From: an uncultured Salinimicrobium sp.
GTDB taxonomy: Bacteria > Bacteroidota > Bacteroidia > Flavobacteriales > Flavobacteriaceae
Direction: 5' to 3'
Length of the DNA stretch: 12,800 bases
Assembly: GCA_946887025.1 (NCBI GenBank)
Contig: CAMPJY010000068.1
Location: 1 to 12,800, forward strand
The translations under genes were made by a program, and so were the position numbers. Shown here piece after piece: positions 1 through 8,509 of this stretch (the first letter of the stretch is position 1; the number at the start of each line of letters is the position of its first letter). Below the pieces are notes generated by a model that did no database searches, was not told the origin of the DNA, and saw only the letters and a list, made by a program, of their open reading frames with translations.

Positions 1-30
1 TGGAATTTGGAATTTGTTTTTATTGGAATT
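1..30. repeat. Heptamer direct repeats TGGAATT
   Basis: Three copies of TGGAATT are visible: two in tandem at 1-7 and 8-14, and a third at 24-30 after a 9-base spacer. They lie immediately downstream of the stop codon of the minus-strand peptidase gene and may extend past the left edge of the window. On the peptidase strand the unit reads AATTCCA. From memory, short AT-rich heptamers of this kind are frequent in intergenic DNA of flavobacteria. No function is evident. Confidence 0.7.
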
Positions 31-387
31 TCAAACCTTCATTTCAAAATGCGGGCAATCAATAAACCCATCCTGCAAATCGTTGCCGTTCCAGTCACCG
101 CCCCAGCGGTTGTTGGGGTGGAGCTGCTCCCAATAATCGCCCAGTTCCTTGATCCTGCTCCATTCCAGGCAGAGGAACCCGTTTTGGAACACATTGAAAT
201 CCACCGCCAGGCGATTCAGGTGCGGGGAGTTTAGGGTTTTGGACAGGCCTTCCATGAAAAGTCGCTTCTGTTCCTCAGAGGAGCGCCAGGCGTGCCCGAA
301 GCTGAGGCCGAAGCCCAGGCTCTCGGCATAGAGGATCAGCCGGGCGATGTTTAAGGTGAAGAGCTGATGTTTTTCGCTTAGTTTCAT
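31..387 (-). CDS. M15-family metallopeptidase, phage endolysin type
   Basis: This 118-residue protein is predicted to be a zinc peptidase that cuts peptidoglycan stem peptides. The M15 signature is present: Ser54-x-His56 followed by Asp63 (SPHLNRLAVDF) and the C-terminal His113 (DCPHFE), giving ligands His56, Asp63 and His113. Asp110, three residues before His113, sits where M15 enzymes carry the catalytic acid. The Arg-Trp-Gly-Gly-Asp-Trp segment (94-99) is typical of phage M15 endolysins. The Gly of the SxHxxGxAxD pattern is replaced by Arg59, which I believe is common in phage members. No signal peptide is seen, so export would need a holin or lysis. The start is ATG at 387 with no clear Shine-Dalgarno sequence. 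A holin-like gene lies upstream on the same strand. Length and motifs look intact. The exact bond cleaved cannot be told from sequence. Confidence 0.8.
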   Translation of the reverse strand: MKLSEKHQLFTLNIARLILYAESLGFGLSFGHAWRSSEEQKRLFMEGLSKTLNSPHLNRLAVDFNVFQNGFLCLEWSRIKELGDYWEQLHPNNRWGGDWNGNDLQDGFIDCPHFEMKV

Positions 388-413
388 AATCGTAATTTTT
401 GTTAATTATATTT

Positions 414-510
414 CCTCTGCCCTCTGCCCACTAAAAAAGGGTTTCCCGCAGATCTCGCAAATCATGTCGCAGATTAGCGCATATTTTTTCTTCGGACTTC
501 GGACTTCCAA
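414..510. repeat. Mosaic of short heptamer repeats in lysis-gene spacer
   Basis: Three different 7-base words repeat within 97 bases. CCTCTGC occurs in tandem at 414-420 and 421-427. CGCA[GA]AT occurs at 447-453, 456-462 and 468-474. CTTCGGA occurs in tandem at 490-496 and 497-503, followed by a partial unit CTTCCAA at 504-510. The block fills most of the 125-base gap between the holin-like gene and the peptidase gene. From memory, such words recur as interspersed intergenic repeats in Bacteroidota; this was not checked. No ORF or promoter is evident inside. Confidence 0.65.
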
Positions 511-512
511 CT

Positions 513-962
513 TTACCACTTTTCAAATTTCCTCACCACTATATTGTTGATGAGCATCCTTACATTCTCCAGCCACTCGAAGAACCTTGCCTTCTTACCT
601 GTCAATCGCTTTTAGTTTTCACCTATGGAGTAGATATCCAATAGGATAGCCATGATGGCAATAGTGGAGGAGGAGAGCATGAAGAATCCGGGGAGATAGG
701 GGAGATTACCAACGTCGGCAAGTATGGAGAAGAACCAGGACCAGGTTACAAGAATGGAGACCGTGATCTTCCAGATGCTGCTCCAGCCTTTTGCAGAGCT
801 GAAGTAGTTTGCCTTGTCTAATGCCTCAAGTCGAGAAGCTTTGACTCCGGAAATGAAGTCCAATAGGAATACCACCACGTATAGGGATAAAGAAATGGCA
901 GCTACCAATATGGGGAGCAAAGTAGTCTGTGGAATGGCGCACCCGGAAAATATGGCCAACAT
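513..962 (-). pseudogene. Phage holin-like membrane protein, interrupted by in-frame TAA
   Basis: The ATG at 962 opens a 116-codon reading frame that ends at TAA 612-614. The same frame continues after that stop for 32 more sense codons to TAA 513-515. The first part has hydrophobic segments at about residues 15-36, 63-84 and 90-111. Between the first two lies LLDFISGVKAS, which resembles the [VL]DFxxGxxA motif of phage lysis holins, then SSAKGWSSIWK. It ends IYSIGEN and the tail resumes KRLTGKKARFFEWLE, basic and amphipathic as holin C-termini usually are. The join of about 149 codons fits the usual length of about 140-150 residues better than 116. I therefore read it as one gene broken by a nonsense codon. 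Readthrough, a sequencing error, or a functional shorter form cannot be excluded. Holin assignment rests on topology, one motif and the endolysin neighbour. Confidence 0.55.
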
Positions 963-988
963 AGCCGTATATTGCCGCTTTTTGCAGA

Positions 989-1020
989 TTTGAATTATTC
1001 CTGTTTAACCAGTATTTTTA
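989..1020 (+). promoter_or_regulatory. Predicted promoter of the TspO-like gene
   Basis: TTTG at 989-992 and TATTTTTA at 1013-1020 are separated by 20 bases. This fits the Bacteroidota housekeeping promoter (TTTG, 19-21 bases, TAnnTTTG) with one mismatch in the second box. It would start transcription near 1024, giving a leader of about 35 bases before the ATG at 1059. A second TTTG at 981-984 is too far upstream for good spacing. Confidence 0.5.
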
Positions 1021-1058
1021 TAAGCAGTTCCGGAAAAGCTTCCTAAAAAGATCACCCG

Positions 1059-1841
1059 ATGAAAAAGATACTCTCCCTTGCCAATGCCTTCGCCTTTTTC
1101 CTAATGATCGCGATCAATTATCTCTCCAACACCGGCATATCCCACGGCAATACCATGGAAACGATCTCCGACAGGTATTTCAATGCCTTCACCCCGGCAG
1201 GTTATGCCTTTTCCATCTGGGGACTGATTTATCTTGGCCTGGCTGGTTTTGTGGTCTATACCGGCCGCCATCTTTTCGGCAACAGGGAAATCGAACCCCA
1301 CCTATTGAAGATCGGCTGGTGGTTTGTCCTTTCCTGCCTCGCCAATTCCCTCTGGGTGGTCACCTGGCTCTATGACCATACAGGATCGTCGGTGCTGGTG
1401 ATGCTGTTTCTGCTGTTTTGCCTGCTGAAAATTATTATCAGGACCCGGATGGAACTGGATTCCCACCCATTCACAAAATACCTCTTCATTTTCTGGCCCT
1501 TCGCCGTCTATACAGGATGGATCAGCATTTCCCTGATCGCTAATGTGGCAGCCTGGCTCACCAAGATCGGCTGGAACGGCTGGGGCCTATCGGAGCCTGG
1601 CTGGACTCTTATCATGATCTGCAGTGCCGGACTTATTCAACTGGCGATGATCACAAGACGGAACCTGCGCGAAGCCGGAGCAGCCGGGATATGGGGACTG
1701 GTGGCGGTTGCTGTTTCCAACAGCTCCCATGAGGGGAGTACAGTTGTAGTGTACGCCTGTTACGTCATGGTAGCAGTCATTCTTATATTCATTTTTATCA
1801 ATGCCGCCAAAACCCGGCAGCGTTCCTTTGAGAAAATGTAA
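1059..1841 (+). CDS. TspO/MBR-related tryptophan-rich membrane protein
   Basis: This 260-residue integral membrane protein has about eight hydrophobic segments (roughly 4-22, 47-67, 84-104, 109-127, 139-168, 181-199, 208-220, 227-248) and 12 tryptophans. Segment FTPAGYAFSIWGLIYLGL at 44-61 matches the TspO hallmark of a Pro, an aromatic residue and a Trp followed by Ile-Tyr. LANSLWVV and YTGWISISLIANVAAW resemble later TspO helices. Classical TspO proteins have about 160 residues and five helices, so this is one of the longer relatives often called tryptophan-rich sensory proteins. TspO proteins bind porphyrins, but no ligand can be inferred here. The ATG at 1059 directly precedes a basic-then-hydrophobic N-terminus. 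It has its own predicted promoter and is 224 bases from the next gene, so it is probably a separate unit. It may be linked to the downstream heme oxygenase and phytochrome by tetrapyrrole chemistry, which is inference only. Confidence 0.7.
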   Translation: MKKILSLANAFAFFLMIAINYLSNTGISHGNTMETISDRYFNAFTPAGYAFSIWGLIYLGLAGFVVYTGRHLFGNREIEPHLLKIGWWFVLSCLANSLWVVTWLYDHTGSSVLVMLFLLFCLLKIIIRTRMELDSHPFTKYLFIFWPFAVYTGWISISLIANVAAWLTKIGWNGWGLSEPGWTLIMICSAGLIQLAMITRRNLREAGAAGIWGLVAVAVSNSSHEGSTVVVYACYVMVAVILIFIFINAAKTRQRSFEKM

Positions 1842-2065
1842 AATGACAGAAACTCCGGGTAAGATTTCAGCATCCCCCTTCCGAATGGCTGTGAATCAGA
1901 CTGCTTCGCATAGGATCAGGCTAAGTCAAATTAAAATTTAACGAAACCTTCAGAAAACTTTTTAAGTGAAAATAGTATTTTCGGCCAACCTGAAGCTTAA
2001 CAGTGGAAGCATAAAGAAAACTTTCATGGCCCTGTTTGTTTCGACCTTTATTTATCTTTTAATCT

Positions 2066-5000
2066 TTGAAAAAAGAAGTCTCCTTCTTAACCTCTTCCAG
2101 TAAACCCGGTAAGGTCCAAATAGTGGCCATAGGTGCCAGCGCAGGTGGTTTGGAAGCCCTCAAGGCTTTTTTCCTGCATCTTCCCAATGAGACAGGCTGT
2201 GCCTTTGTGGTGATCCAGCATCTGTCCCCTGACCATAAGAGTATGATGGGGGAACTCCTGGAACGGGTCACCGACCTTCCCATAGTTGAAGTCACGGAAA
2301 CCATGCATCCCGAACCGGACCATATTTACCTGATTCCTCCGGTGAACAACCTGCTTTTACAGGATGGAAAGCTGCAGCCCACAGAAAAACCAAAGGATCA
2401 CAGCCTGAACCTGCCCATTGACCTGTTTTTTGAGTCTATGGCCAGGGAAGCCAAAGAAGATGCTATTGGAATCATATTAAGCGGCACCGGGAGTGACGGT
2501 ACCCGGGGAGCCAGGGGGATAAAGGAAAGTGATGGCATGATCATGGTGCAGTCACCCAAAGAGGCCCAGTTTAACGGAATGCCTCAGAGTGCCATCAATA
2601 CTGGCCTGGTGGATTATGTCGTGCCCGTAAAAAAGATGGGAATCGAGCTGTACAACTTCATCTCTGCCGTGAACGTAATTCATTTTGAGGATGGTGATAT
2701 GGAACAGAACCGTTCCGAATTGATGAAGATCCTAAATTATGTCAATGAGAAGATGAGACTTGATTTCCGGGAATACAAAAGGGCCACCCTTGCCCGCCGG
2801 ATTGCCCGGCGGGTGCAGGTATGTAAATCCCCTTCGCTGAAAGATTACCTGGAGTATCTTAAAACTCACGAGGAAGAGGTGGAGATCCTTTATCGGGAAT
2901 TTCTCATTGGCGTCACAAAGTTCTTTCGCGACGGTTCCGTCTGGGAGATCCTGAATAAAAAAGTCTTCCCAGAGCTGGTCAGGAATATTCCCAATGGAGG
3001 CACCTTAAAGCTGTGGGATGTGGCCTGCAGCACGGGGGAAGAACCTTTTTCCTATGCCATCTGCCTACTGGAGGAGATCGAAAAACAGCAAAAGGCGGTA
3101 AACCTGAAGATCTTTGCAACAGACATTTCCAAGGAACACCTGGCCATTGCAGGAAGGGGCGTGTATCCCGAGAGCATTGTGGCCGATGTGCCGGCACAGC
3201 TGCTGGTAAAGTATTTTCATCAGAAGGCCGGCTCCTATGTGGTGAATGACAAGGTGCGGAGTTCAGTGGTCTTTTCCCTGCACAACGTCATTAAAAATCC
3301 ACCTTTCAGCAAAATGGATCTGGTAAGCTGCCGTAACCTGCTGATCTATTTTCAACCCGGAATACAGAAAAAAGCCCTGGACTTCCTCCATTTCTCCCTC
3401 AAAAAGGAAGGCATCCTCGTGCTGGGCACCAGTGAGAGTGTTACCTCCCATCAGGAAAACTTTGAGATCATGGACAGGAAAGCCAAGATCTATCGCAATG
3501 TGCGCGCCAGTAGAACTATCAATACCCAAATTGGAATGAGGCAACAGATAAACCATAACGCCAATAACCAGACCCACCCTTCGGTACAGCCGGTAAAAAA
3601 ATCAAGACAGGCTCCGGTAAAAAACAGGCTGGAAGCAGAATTCAATACCACTTTACTGGAATTTTTAAATGGAGCCTGCGTTTATGTGGACTCCGAATAC
3701 AATATCCTGGATGCCATAGGGGAATTCAGGAAATATGCCAGTCTCCCCGGAAACGGATTTAGTATCAACCTGATGGATATGCTCGATACAGAGCTTAAGC
3801 ACGTGGTGCAAATATGCGTAAACAAGGCAAACAAAAATAAGGAGAAGGTATTCTACAAGGCTGCGAACTTTCTCCATCAGCAGGAAAAGAAAGCAGTTGA
3901 TATCCTGGTAAAACCTTTTGAAGGACACAATCTTCAGGGAGAAACCCATTTCATCATCACTTTTCTGGAAAATGAACTGGAATTGGAAGATGTGGTTTTC
4001 ATTGACGGGGTCACCCTCACCCAGCATACCCGGGAGTATGTGATCAACCTGGAGGAGGAGCTGAAACAATCCCGCAACGACTTGCAGAGCTCGCTTCAGG
4101 AGATCGAGACCAGCAATGAGGAACTGCAGACGGCCAATGAAGAACTGCTGGCCTCCAACGAGGAACTGCAGAGCACCAACGAGGAACTGCAAAGTGTTAA
4201 TGAGGAGATCAATACCGTCAATGCGGAGAACCTCCAGAAGATGGAAGACCTGGAGATCCTTAATTCCGACATCAACAACCTGCTGGAAAGCACTCAGATA
4301 GGGACTATTTTCCTGAGTTCCGATCTGAAGATCCGGAAATTTACCCCTGCCATTAAAGAACATTTTAACCTGGTAGACTCCGACAGGGGCCGGTCCATTA
4401 GTGATTTCCTGAACAATATCGGCAGCAAACAACTGCTGCAGCGCTGTAAACGAGTTTTGGAGACAGGAGAAATGCTGGAGAAACCGGTAAAGACCAAAGG
4501 GAAATATTATTTACGCCGGCTTTCCGCCTTCAGGAACAAGCGGAACAAGATAGAAGGGGTGGTCATAACCTTCATCGATATCACCAACCTGCAACGCTCC
4601 AAGGAGCAACTGGAGGCAAGTGAGAAGCGCTATAAAAATCTTTATGAGGAAGATCCGATCATGCACCTGAACCTCGATCCCGGTACAGCTCTGATCCGCG
4701 GACTCAATCGAATGACGGCAGAGCGGCTCGGCTACGAGAAAAAGGAACTGCTGGGAGAATCCATTTTTGAGATCTTCCCCGAGCAGCTGCAGGTGCAGGC
4801 CCTTAAATACCATAAGGTCTTTCAGGAAAAGGGAGTATTATACAATGTAGAGCTGGAGCTGCTTACCAGATCAGGGGAGACTATTCCCGTGATCCTCAAC
4901 GCCTCCATGGAAAAAGATGACGCCGACAAGGTATTGAGCTACAGGTATACCTTTGCCGACATCTCCGAACTGAAGCAGGTTCAGGAAAAACTCAGAAAAC

Positions 5001-5686
5001 AAAAGGGCGACCTGGAAACGGTGAATAAGGACCTGGAACAGTTCGTATCCATCTGCTCCCACGACCTGCAGGAGCCTTTGGCTACCATCAAAATGAGCAG
5101 TGAGATCATCAATAATCTGTACGGGGGACAGCTGGATGAAAAGGCCTCCCGGTATTTAAGTTTCATCACCAATGCCTCCAAGAGGATGTCCAAGCAGATC
5201 AAAGCCTTGCTCGAGCACTCACGAATTGGAAGGGATGGCAAGTTAAAGCAGGTGGACCTGAAACTGTTGCTGGACAACCTGCTCCTGGATATGGAAAAGA
5301 GTGTCAGGGATTCAAAAGCAAGAATATATTATTCAAATCTTCCCGTCATCAGTGGTTACGAGGTGGAGCTGCGACTTCTTTTCCAGAACCTTATCAGCAA
5401 TGCCATCAAATACACCCCGGAAGACCGCAAACCCGAGATCAGGATCAGTGCCTACAGGGAAGGCGAGCATTATATCTTCTCCATTATCGACAATGGAAAA
5501 GGGATTCCTGAAAAGAATCTGGAAAGTATTTTCACCATTTTTACCAGGGTAGGCAATGAAAGCAAGGACGGCACCGGGGTGGGACTCGCGCACGTACATA
5601 AGATCGTTCAGCTTCACGGCGGCAGCATCTGGGTTGATTCCCAGGAAGGAGTGGGCAGCAGTTTTTATTTCAAACTTAAAGCCTGA
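2066..5686 (+). CDS. CheB-CheR-PAS-PAS hybrid sensor histidine kinase
   Basis: This 1206-residue fusion has, in order: a CheB methylesterase domain (16-200) with GASAGG Ser25, His52 in QHLSPDH and Asp144 in GTGSDG as the likely triad; a CheR N-terminal helical domain (220-290); a CheR SAM methyltransferase domain (312-480) with VACSTGEE and SCRNLLIYF; a divergent PAS-like region (530-640); a coiled coil of seven-residue NEEL repeats (660-740); a PAS domain (742-842); a second PAS domain (854-972); a HisKA domain with His999 in SHDLQEP; and an HATPase domain with Asn1108/Asn1112, DNGKG 1142-1146 and GTGVG 1169-1173. It has no receiver domain and no membrane segment, so it is probably cytosolic. 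No chemoreceptor gene is in view, so a role in classical chemotaxis is unproven. The start is TTG at 2066: an in-frame TAA at 2060-2062 blocks anything upstream, and the next GTG (2120) would cut the first CheB strand. No clear promoter was found in the 224-base upstream gap. It sits 7 bases before the phytochrome gene and is probably cotranscribed with it. Confidence 0.92.
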   Translation: MKKEVSFLTSSSKPGKVQIVAIGASAGGLEALKAFFLHLPNETGCAFVVIQHLSPDHKSMMGELLERVTDLPIVEVTETMHPEPDHIYLIPPVNNLLLQDGKLQPTEKPKDHSLNLPIDLFFESMAREAKEDAIGIILSGTGSDGTRGARGIKESDGMIMVQSPKEAQFNGMPQSAINTGLVDYVVPVKKMGIELYNFISAVNVIHFEDGDMEQNRSELMKILNYVNEKMRLDFREYKRATLARRIARRVQVCKSPSLKDYLEYLKTHEEEVEILYREFLIGVTKFFRDGSVWEILNKKVFPELVRNIPNGGTLKLWDVACSTGEEPFSYAICLLEEIEKQQKAVNLKIFATDISKEHLAIAGRGVYPESIVADVPAQLLVKYFHQKAGSYVVNDKVRSSVVFSLHNVIKNPPFSKMDLVSCRNLLIYFQPGIQKKALDFLHFSLKKEGILVLGTSESVTSHQENFEIMDRKAKIYRNVRASRTINTQIGMRQQINHNANNQTHPSVQPVKKSRQAPVKNRLEAEFNTTLLEFLNGACVYVDSEYNILDAIGEFRKYASLPGNGFSINLMDMLDTELKHVVQICVNKANKNKEKVFYKAANFLHQQEKKAVDILVKPFEGHNLQGETHFIITFLENELELEDVVFIDGVTLTQHTREYVINLEEELKQSRNDLQSSLQEIETSNEELQTANEELLASNEELQSTNEELQSVNEEINTVNAENLQKMEDLEILNSDINNLLESTQIGTIFLSSDLKIRKFTPAIKEHFNLVDSDRGRSISDFLNNIGSKQLLQRCKRVLETGEMLEKPVKTKGKYYLRRLSAFRNKRNKIEGVVITFIDITNLQRSKEQLEASEKRYKNLYEEDPIMHLNLDPGTALIRGLNRMTAERLGYEKKELLGESIFEIFPEQLQVQALKYHKVFQEKGVLYNVELELLTRSGETIPVILNASMEKDDADKVLSYRYTFADISELKQVQEKLRKQKGDLETVNKDLEQFVSICSHDLQEPLATIKMSSEIINNLYGGQLDEKASRYLSFITNASKRMSKQIKALLEHSRIGRDGKLKQVDLKLLLDNLLLDMEKSVRDSKARIYYSNLPVISGYEVELRLLFQNLISNAIKYTPEDRKPEIRISAYREGEHYIFSIIDNGKGIPEKNLESIFTIFTRVGNESKDGTGVGLAHVHKIVQLHGGSIWVDSQEGVGSSFYFKLKA
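4112..4231 (+). repeat. 21-base degenerate repeats encoding NEEL heptads
   Basis: Within the CheB/CheR kinase gene, about 5.5 degenerate 21-base units encode seven-residue repeats of the form N-E-E-L-[QL]-[ST]-x (residues about 683-722). This is the linker coiled coil found throughout CheB/CheR-PAS proteins, so it is a protein-level feature rather than mobile or regulatory DNA. It probably acts as a rigid dimer helix between the CheR and PAS parts. Confidence 0.8.
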
Positions 5687-5693
5687 GCTCTTA

Positions 5694-7916
5694 ATGGCGA
5701 CAATCCCTGAAAAGAATATGAATTCTGACAAAGTCGACCTGGAAAACTGTGCGCGGGAACCCATACATATCATCAACCGGACCCAGGAATTCGGACTCCT
5801 GCTGGTGGCAGATCCTGATTCCTTCACAATCCTTCAGACAGGCACCAACAGCCGGAAATTTCTTCCCTATTTGCCCGAAGAACTCCTGGGGAAGAACCTG
5901 GAGGAGGTTTTCGGAGCAGGCCTCACAGAAAATTTCAGGGAACAACTGAAACAGAGGAAGAATACACCGGTTCAACTGCAGCTGCAGGCCGGAGAGTTCC
6001 TGCTGAAGGCACATCCGGATCAGGGGCAGCTGCTGCTGGACCTGGAACCGCTAAACTCCTCAGAAGCCACTTCAGGGGATCCTGCCCTGCTTTCCGCACA
6101 ATTCTGGAGTCAGGAAAGCCCTGAGGGGCTGAGTGCAAAGACGGCAAGGCTGGTCAGGGAAAATTTCGGCTACGACAGGGTCATGATCTATAAATTTGAT
6201 GAGCAGTGGAACGGCGAGGTAGTGGCCGAGGAAAAGCAGGCCGGAATGCAGAGCTGGTTTGGCCTTCATTATCCCGCTTCCGATATCCCGGCCCAATCCC
6301 GTGCCATGTTCCTGAAGAACGGCCTTCGGATCATAAGCGACGTATCTTATGAGCCTGTACCCCTCATACCTGAGCTTTCCCCCCGAACGGGAACCTTCGT
6401 TGATATTTCTTCTTCTTCCCTGCGGGCAGTATCTCCCATTCATATAGAATATCTGAAGAATATGCAGGTGGGGGCTTCCCTTACCGCTGCCATTGAGGTG
6501 CAGGGGAAACTATGGGGGCTCATTGCCTGCCATCATAACAGCTCCAGGTACCTCGACTTCCGGCAGCGTGAAAGTCTGTTTTTCCTGGCCCGCCTGCTGG
6601 CCATGGAACTGACCGTGGAGCAGACCAATAAGATCCTCAGGACGGCTGAAAAGACTAATGAGAAGCGCGAAACCCTGATGCAGCAGGTAAAGGAGGCAGC
6701 GGAGGTGCCTCAGGGACTCTGTGAGGGTCCTGTGAAATTTATCGAACTGTTCGAGTGTGGCGGAGGCGCGCTTTATATCAATGGCAGCTGGTGGTTTGCC
6801 GGGATACATCCTTCAGCTGAGGAGTTGCAGGAACTGCTCGGGGAATTCCTGATGGCAAAGGAGGAAACCCTCTACCATACCGATGCCCTGGGCAAAAGCT
6901 TTCCCAAAGCAGAAAAATACAGGGAAAAAGCCTCAGGCCTGCTAAGCCTGCAGCTTGCAGCAAACAAATACCTGCTCTGGTTTCGCCCCGAAACCCTGCA
7001 GACGGTGGAATGGGGAGGCGACCCTGCCAACAAGGCCTTTTACAATGCCCAAGAGAAACGGCTGAGCCCCAGAAAGTCCTTTGAAAAATGGACGGAGCTG
7101 AAACGCGGGACCTCGTTCCCCTGGCGGAGCACTGACCTGATAGCGGCCAAAGCCCTGGGGGAAAGCCTGAGTCATGAGTTCCTGGCGCGACAACGCAATG
7201 AAATCGAGGCCCTTAATTCCCGGCTCTCCGAAGCTAATCAGGAACTGCAGCTCTTCAGTTATGGGCTGTCACACGACCTTCGGGCGCCGATCAGGGGTAT
7301 TGAAGGGCTGCTGGATATCCTGCTCGAAGATCACTCTGCGGAGCTCAATCCGCAGGCCGTACAATATCTAAAGAGGGCACAGAAACTCAGCGGCAAGCTC
7401 GAGGTCCTCATCGATGATATACTTGCCTATTACCGGATGACCCACGCCTCGGGAGTAAAAGTGGAAACGCTGGACACGGCAAGCCTGGTGGAGGAGGTAC
7501 TGGAACTTAATTCCGTCCACAGCCGGTATCCCCGGACCCGCATTGAGCTGCAGCAACTGCCCGCCATTCGGGGCGACCGGAGCATGCTCCTGCAGCTATG
7601 GTCCAATTTACTGACCAATGCCTTCAAGTATTCAAAGGAAGCAGAACATCCCCAAGTGGAAATCGGCTGCAGCCTGCAGGGAGAACGAAAGTTGTTTTAC
7701 GTCAGGGACAACGGGATAGGCATTTCGGAGAAGGCGCGGGAAAGCATTTTCGAACCCTTTAACAGGGCAGTGGGCAGCAATTACGAGGGAACAGGCATTG
7801 GCCTGGCCCTGGTGCGGAAGATAGTGGAAAAGCACGGCGGACAGATCTGGGTGGAAAGTGAACCCGGAATGGGAAGTGTTTTTTATCTTTATCTTCCCGA
7901 AAACTCTCAGTTATGA
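5694..7916 (+). CDS. Bacteriophytochrome sensor histidine kinase
   Basis: This red/far-red light receptor kinase of 740 residues has the canonical PAS-GAF-PHY-HisKA-HATPase order. Cys19 in ENCAREPIHI is the expected biliverdin attachment site. The GAF domain has PASDIP (Asp197), SPIH (His250) and CHH (His280), matching Asp207, His260 and His290 of the Deinococcus protein. The PHY tongue carries WGG (440-442) and PRKSF (459-463). The kinase has His527 in SHDLRAP, Asn638/Asn642, DNGIG (672-676) and GTGIG (699-703). No receiver domain is attached. The reading frame is open upstream from 5556, inside the kinase gene before it, but the ATG at 5694 gives the normal N-terminus, with 18 residues before the Cys. 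An ATG at 5718 is the other option. The segment after Cys19, IINRTQEFG, differs from the usual IPGxIQPHG. It lies 7 bases after the CheB/CheR kinase and overlaps the regulator by 4 bases, so the genes are likely cotranscribed. Confidence 0.95.
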   Translation: MATIPEKNMNSDKVDLENCAREPIHIINRTQEFGLLLVADPDSFTILQTGTNSRKFLPYLPEELLGKNLEEVFGAGLTENFREQLKQRKNTPVQLQLQAGEFLLKAHPDQGQLLLDLEPLNSSEATSGDPALLSAQFWSQESPEGLSAKTARLVRENFGYDRVMIYKFDEQWNGEVVAEEKQAGMQSWFGLHYPASDIPAQSRAMFLKNGLRIISDVSYEPVPLIPELSPRTGTFVDISSSSLRAVSPIHIEYLKNMQVGASLTAAIEVQGKLWGLIACHHNSSRYLDFRQRESLFFLARLLAMELTVEQTNKILRTAEKTNEKRETLMQQVKEAAEVPQGLCEGPVKFIELFECGGGALYINGSWWFAGIHPSAEELQELLGEFLMAKEETLYHTDALGKSFPKAEKYREKASGLLSLQLAANKYLLWFRPETLQTVEWGGDPANKAFYNAQEKRLSPRKSFEKWTELKRGTSFPWRSTDLIAAKALGESLSHEFLARQRNEIEALNSRLSEANQELQLFSYGLSHDLRAPIRGIEGLLDILLEDHSAELNPQAVQYLKRAQKLSGKLEVLIDDILAYYRMTHASGVKVETLDTASLVEEVLELNSVHSRYPRTRIELQQLPAIRGDRSMLLQLWSNLLTNAFKYSKEAEHPQVEIGCSLQGERKLFYVRDNGIGISEKARESIFEPFNRAVGSNYEGTGIGLALVRKIVEKHGGQIWVESEPGMGSVFYLYLPENSQL

Positions 7917-8509
7917 TAACTATACCCCTGAGAATACTCCTGGTCGAAGACAACGAGACCGATGCGCTGCTTATAAAAAGGAAGATCGGCAAACTCGTAC
8001 AGGAACCGGAGATCGAGCTGGTGGAAGACCTGGGAGCCTGTCGGTATGCGATGGTCAATTTTGTACCCGATCTGGTGATCTCCGATTATAACCTGCCCGC
8101 CTGTTCGGGGCTGGAAGTTTTCCAGCTATGCCAGGACCTCGATCCCGACCTGCCTTTTATTTTTATTACCGGCACTATTGACGACGAGGAACTGGCGGAA
8201 AATACCATTCTTTCCGGAGCTTCAGGTTTTATTCTGAAGAAGCATATGAAGGACCTGGACCGGCTTTTAAATCCTATCCTGAAGAAGGTGGTGTTAAAAA
8301 TGTCCCCCTACGAGGAGGTGCGGCAACAGATAAGGTTGAATAAAGCCTCGGTGAACCAGATCCGCACCTACCTGGATACCCTGAACTCTCCCGATTCTCA
8401 GGTACGCCGGGAGCAGATCGAAAGAATGCAAAAGGAACTTGAAAAACTTCAGCAGGCCCAAAAGGAGGCCGGCAGACAAAGAAAACAGGACCCGGATCAG
8501 AACCTATGA
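7913..8509 (+). CDS. Receiver-only response regulator, Rcp1-like
   Basis: This 198-residue protein has one receiver domain (7-130) and no DNA-binding or enzymatic output domain. The acidic pocket is complete: Glu12/Asp13 in VEDN, phosphoacceptor Asp58 in VISDYNLP, Thr86 and Lys109. Residues about 131-198 are rich in Gln, Glu, Lys and Arg and look like an extended, partly coiled-coil tail (from about 160). That makes it longer than typical Rcp1 proteins of roughly 150 residues. The ATG overlaps the phytochrome stop codon (ATGA, 4 bases), and its own stop overlaps the heme oxygenase start in the same way, suggesting translational coupling. By analogy with Cph1-Rcp1, its phosphodonor is probably the phytochrome, but the CheB/CheR kinase in the same operon is an equally plausible second donor. 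The downstream target is unknown. Confidence 0.9.
   Translation: MITIPLRILLVEDNETDALLIKRKIGKLVQEPEIELVEDLGACRYAMVNFVPDLVISDYNLPACSGLEVFQLCQDLDPDLPFIFITGTIDDEELAENTILSGASGFILKKHMKDLDRLLNPILKKVVLKMSPYEEVRQQIRLNKASVNQIRTYLDTLNSPDSQVRREQIERMQKELEKLQQAQKEAGRQRKQDPDQNL

Noticed and set aside
1843..1941. 32-codon ORF starting one base after the TspO-like gene
   Set aside because: The composition looks random, with no hydrophobic or charged pattern and no recognisable family; position alone is not enough.
1949..1996. CTTCAG and CTGAAG inverted pair upstream of the CheB/CheR kinase
   Set aside because: The 6-base arms are 36 bases apart with no T tract, which is expected by chance in AT-rich spacer DNA.
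2035..2068. Promoter-like TTTG followed by TAATCTTTG before the CheB/CheR kinase
   Set aside because: The second box has one base too many and overlaps the TTG start, so transcription would begin inside the coding region.
3665..4432. 255-codon open frame on the minus strand
   Set aside because: It is antisense to the PAS and coiled-coil part of the CheB/CheR kinase; the repeats in its translation mirror the NEEL heptads.
5556..5693. Upstream extension of the phytochrome frame
   Set aside because: It overlaps the HATPase end of the preceding kinase, and the usual short N-terminus before the chromophore cysteine is obtained from ATG 5694.
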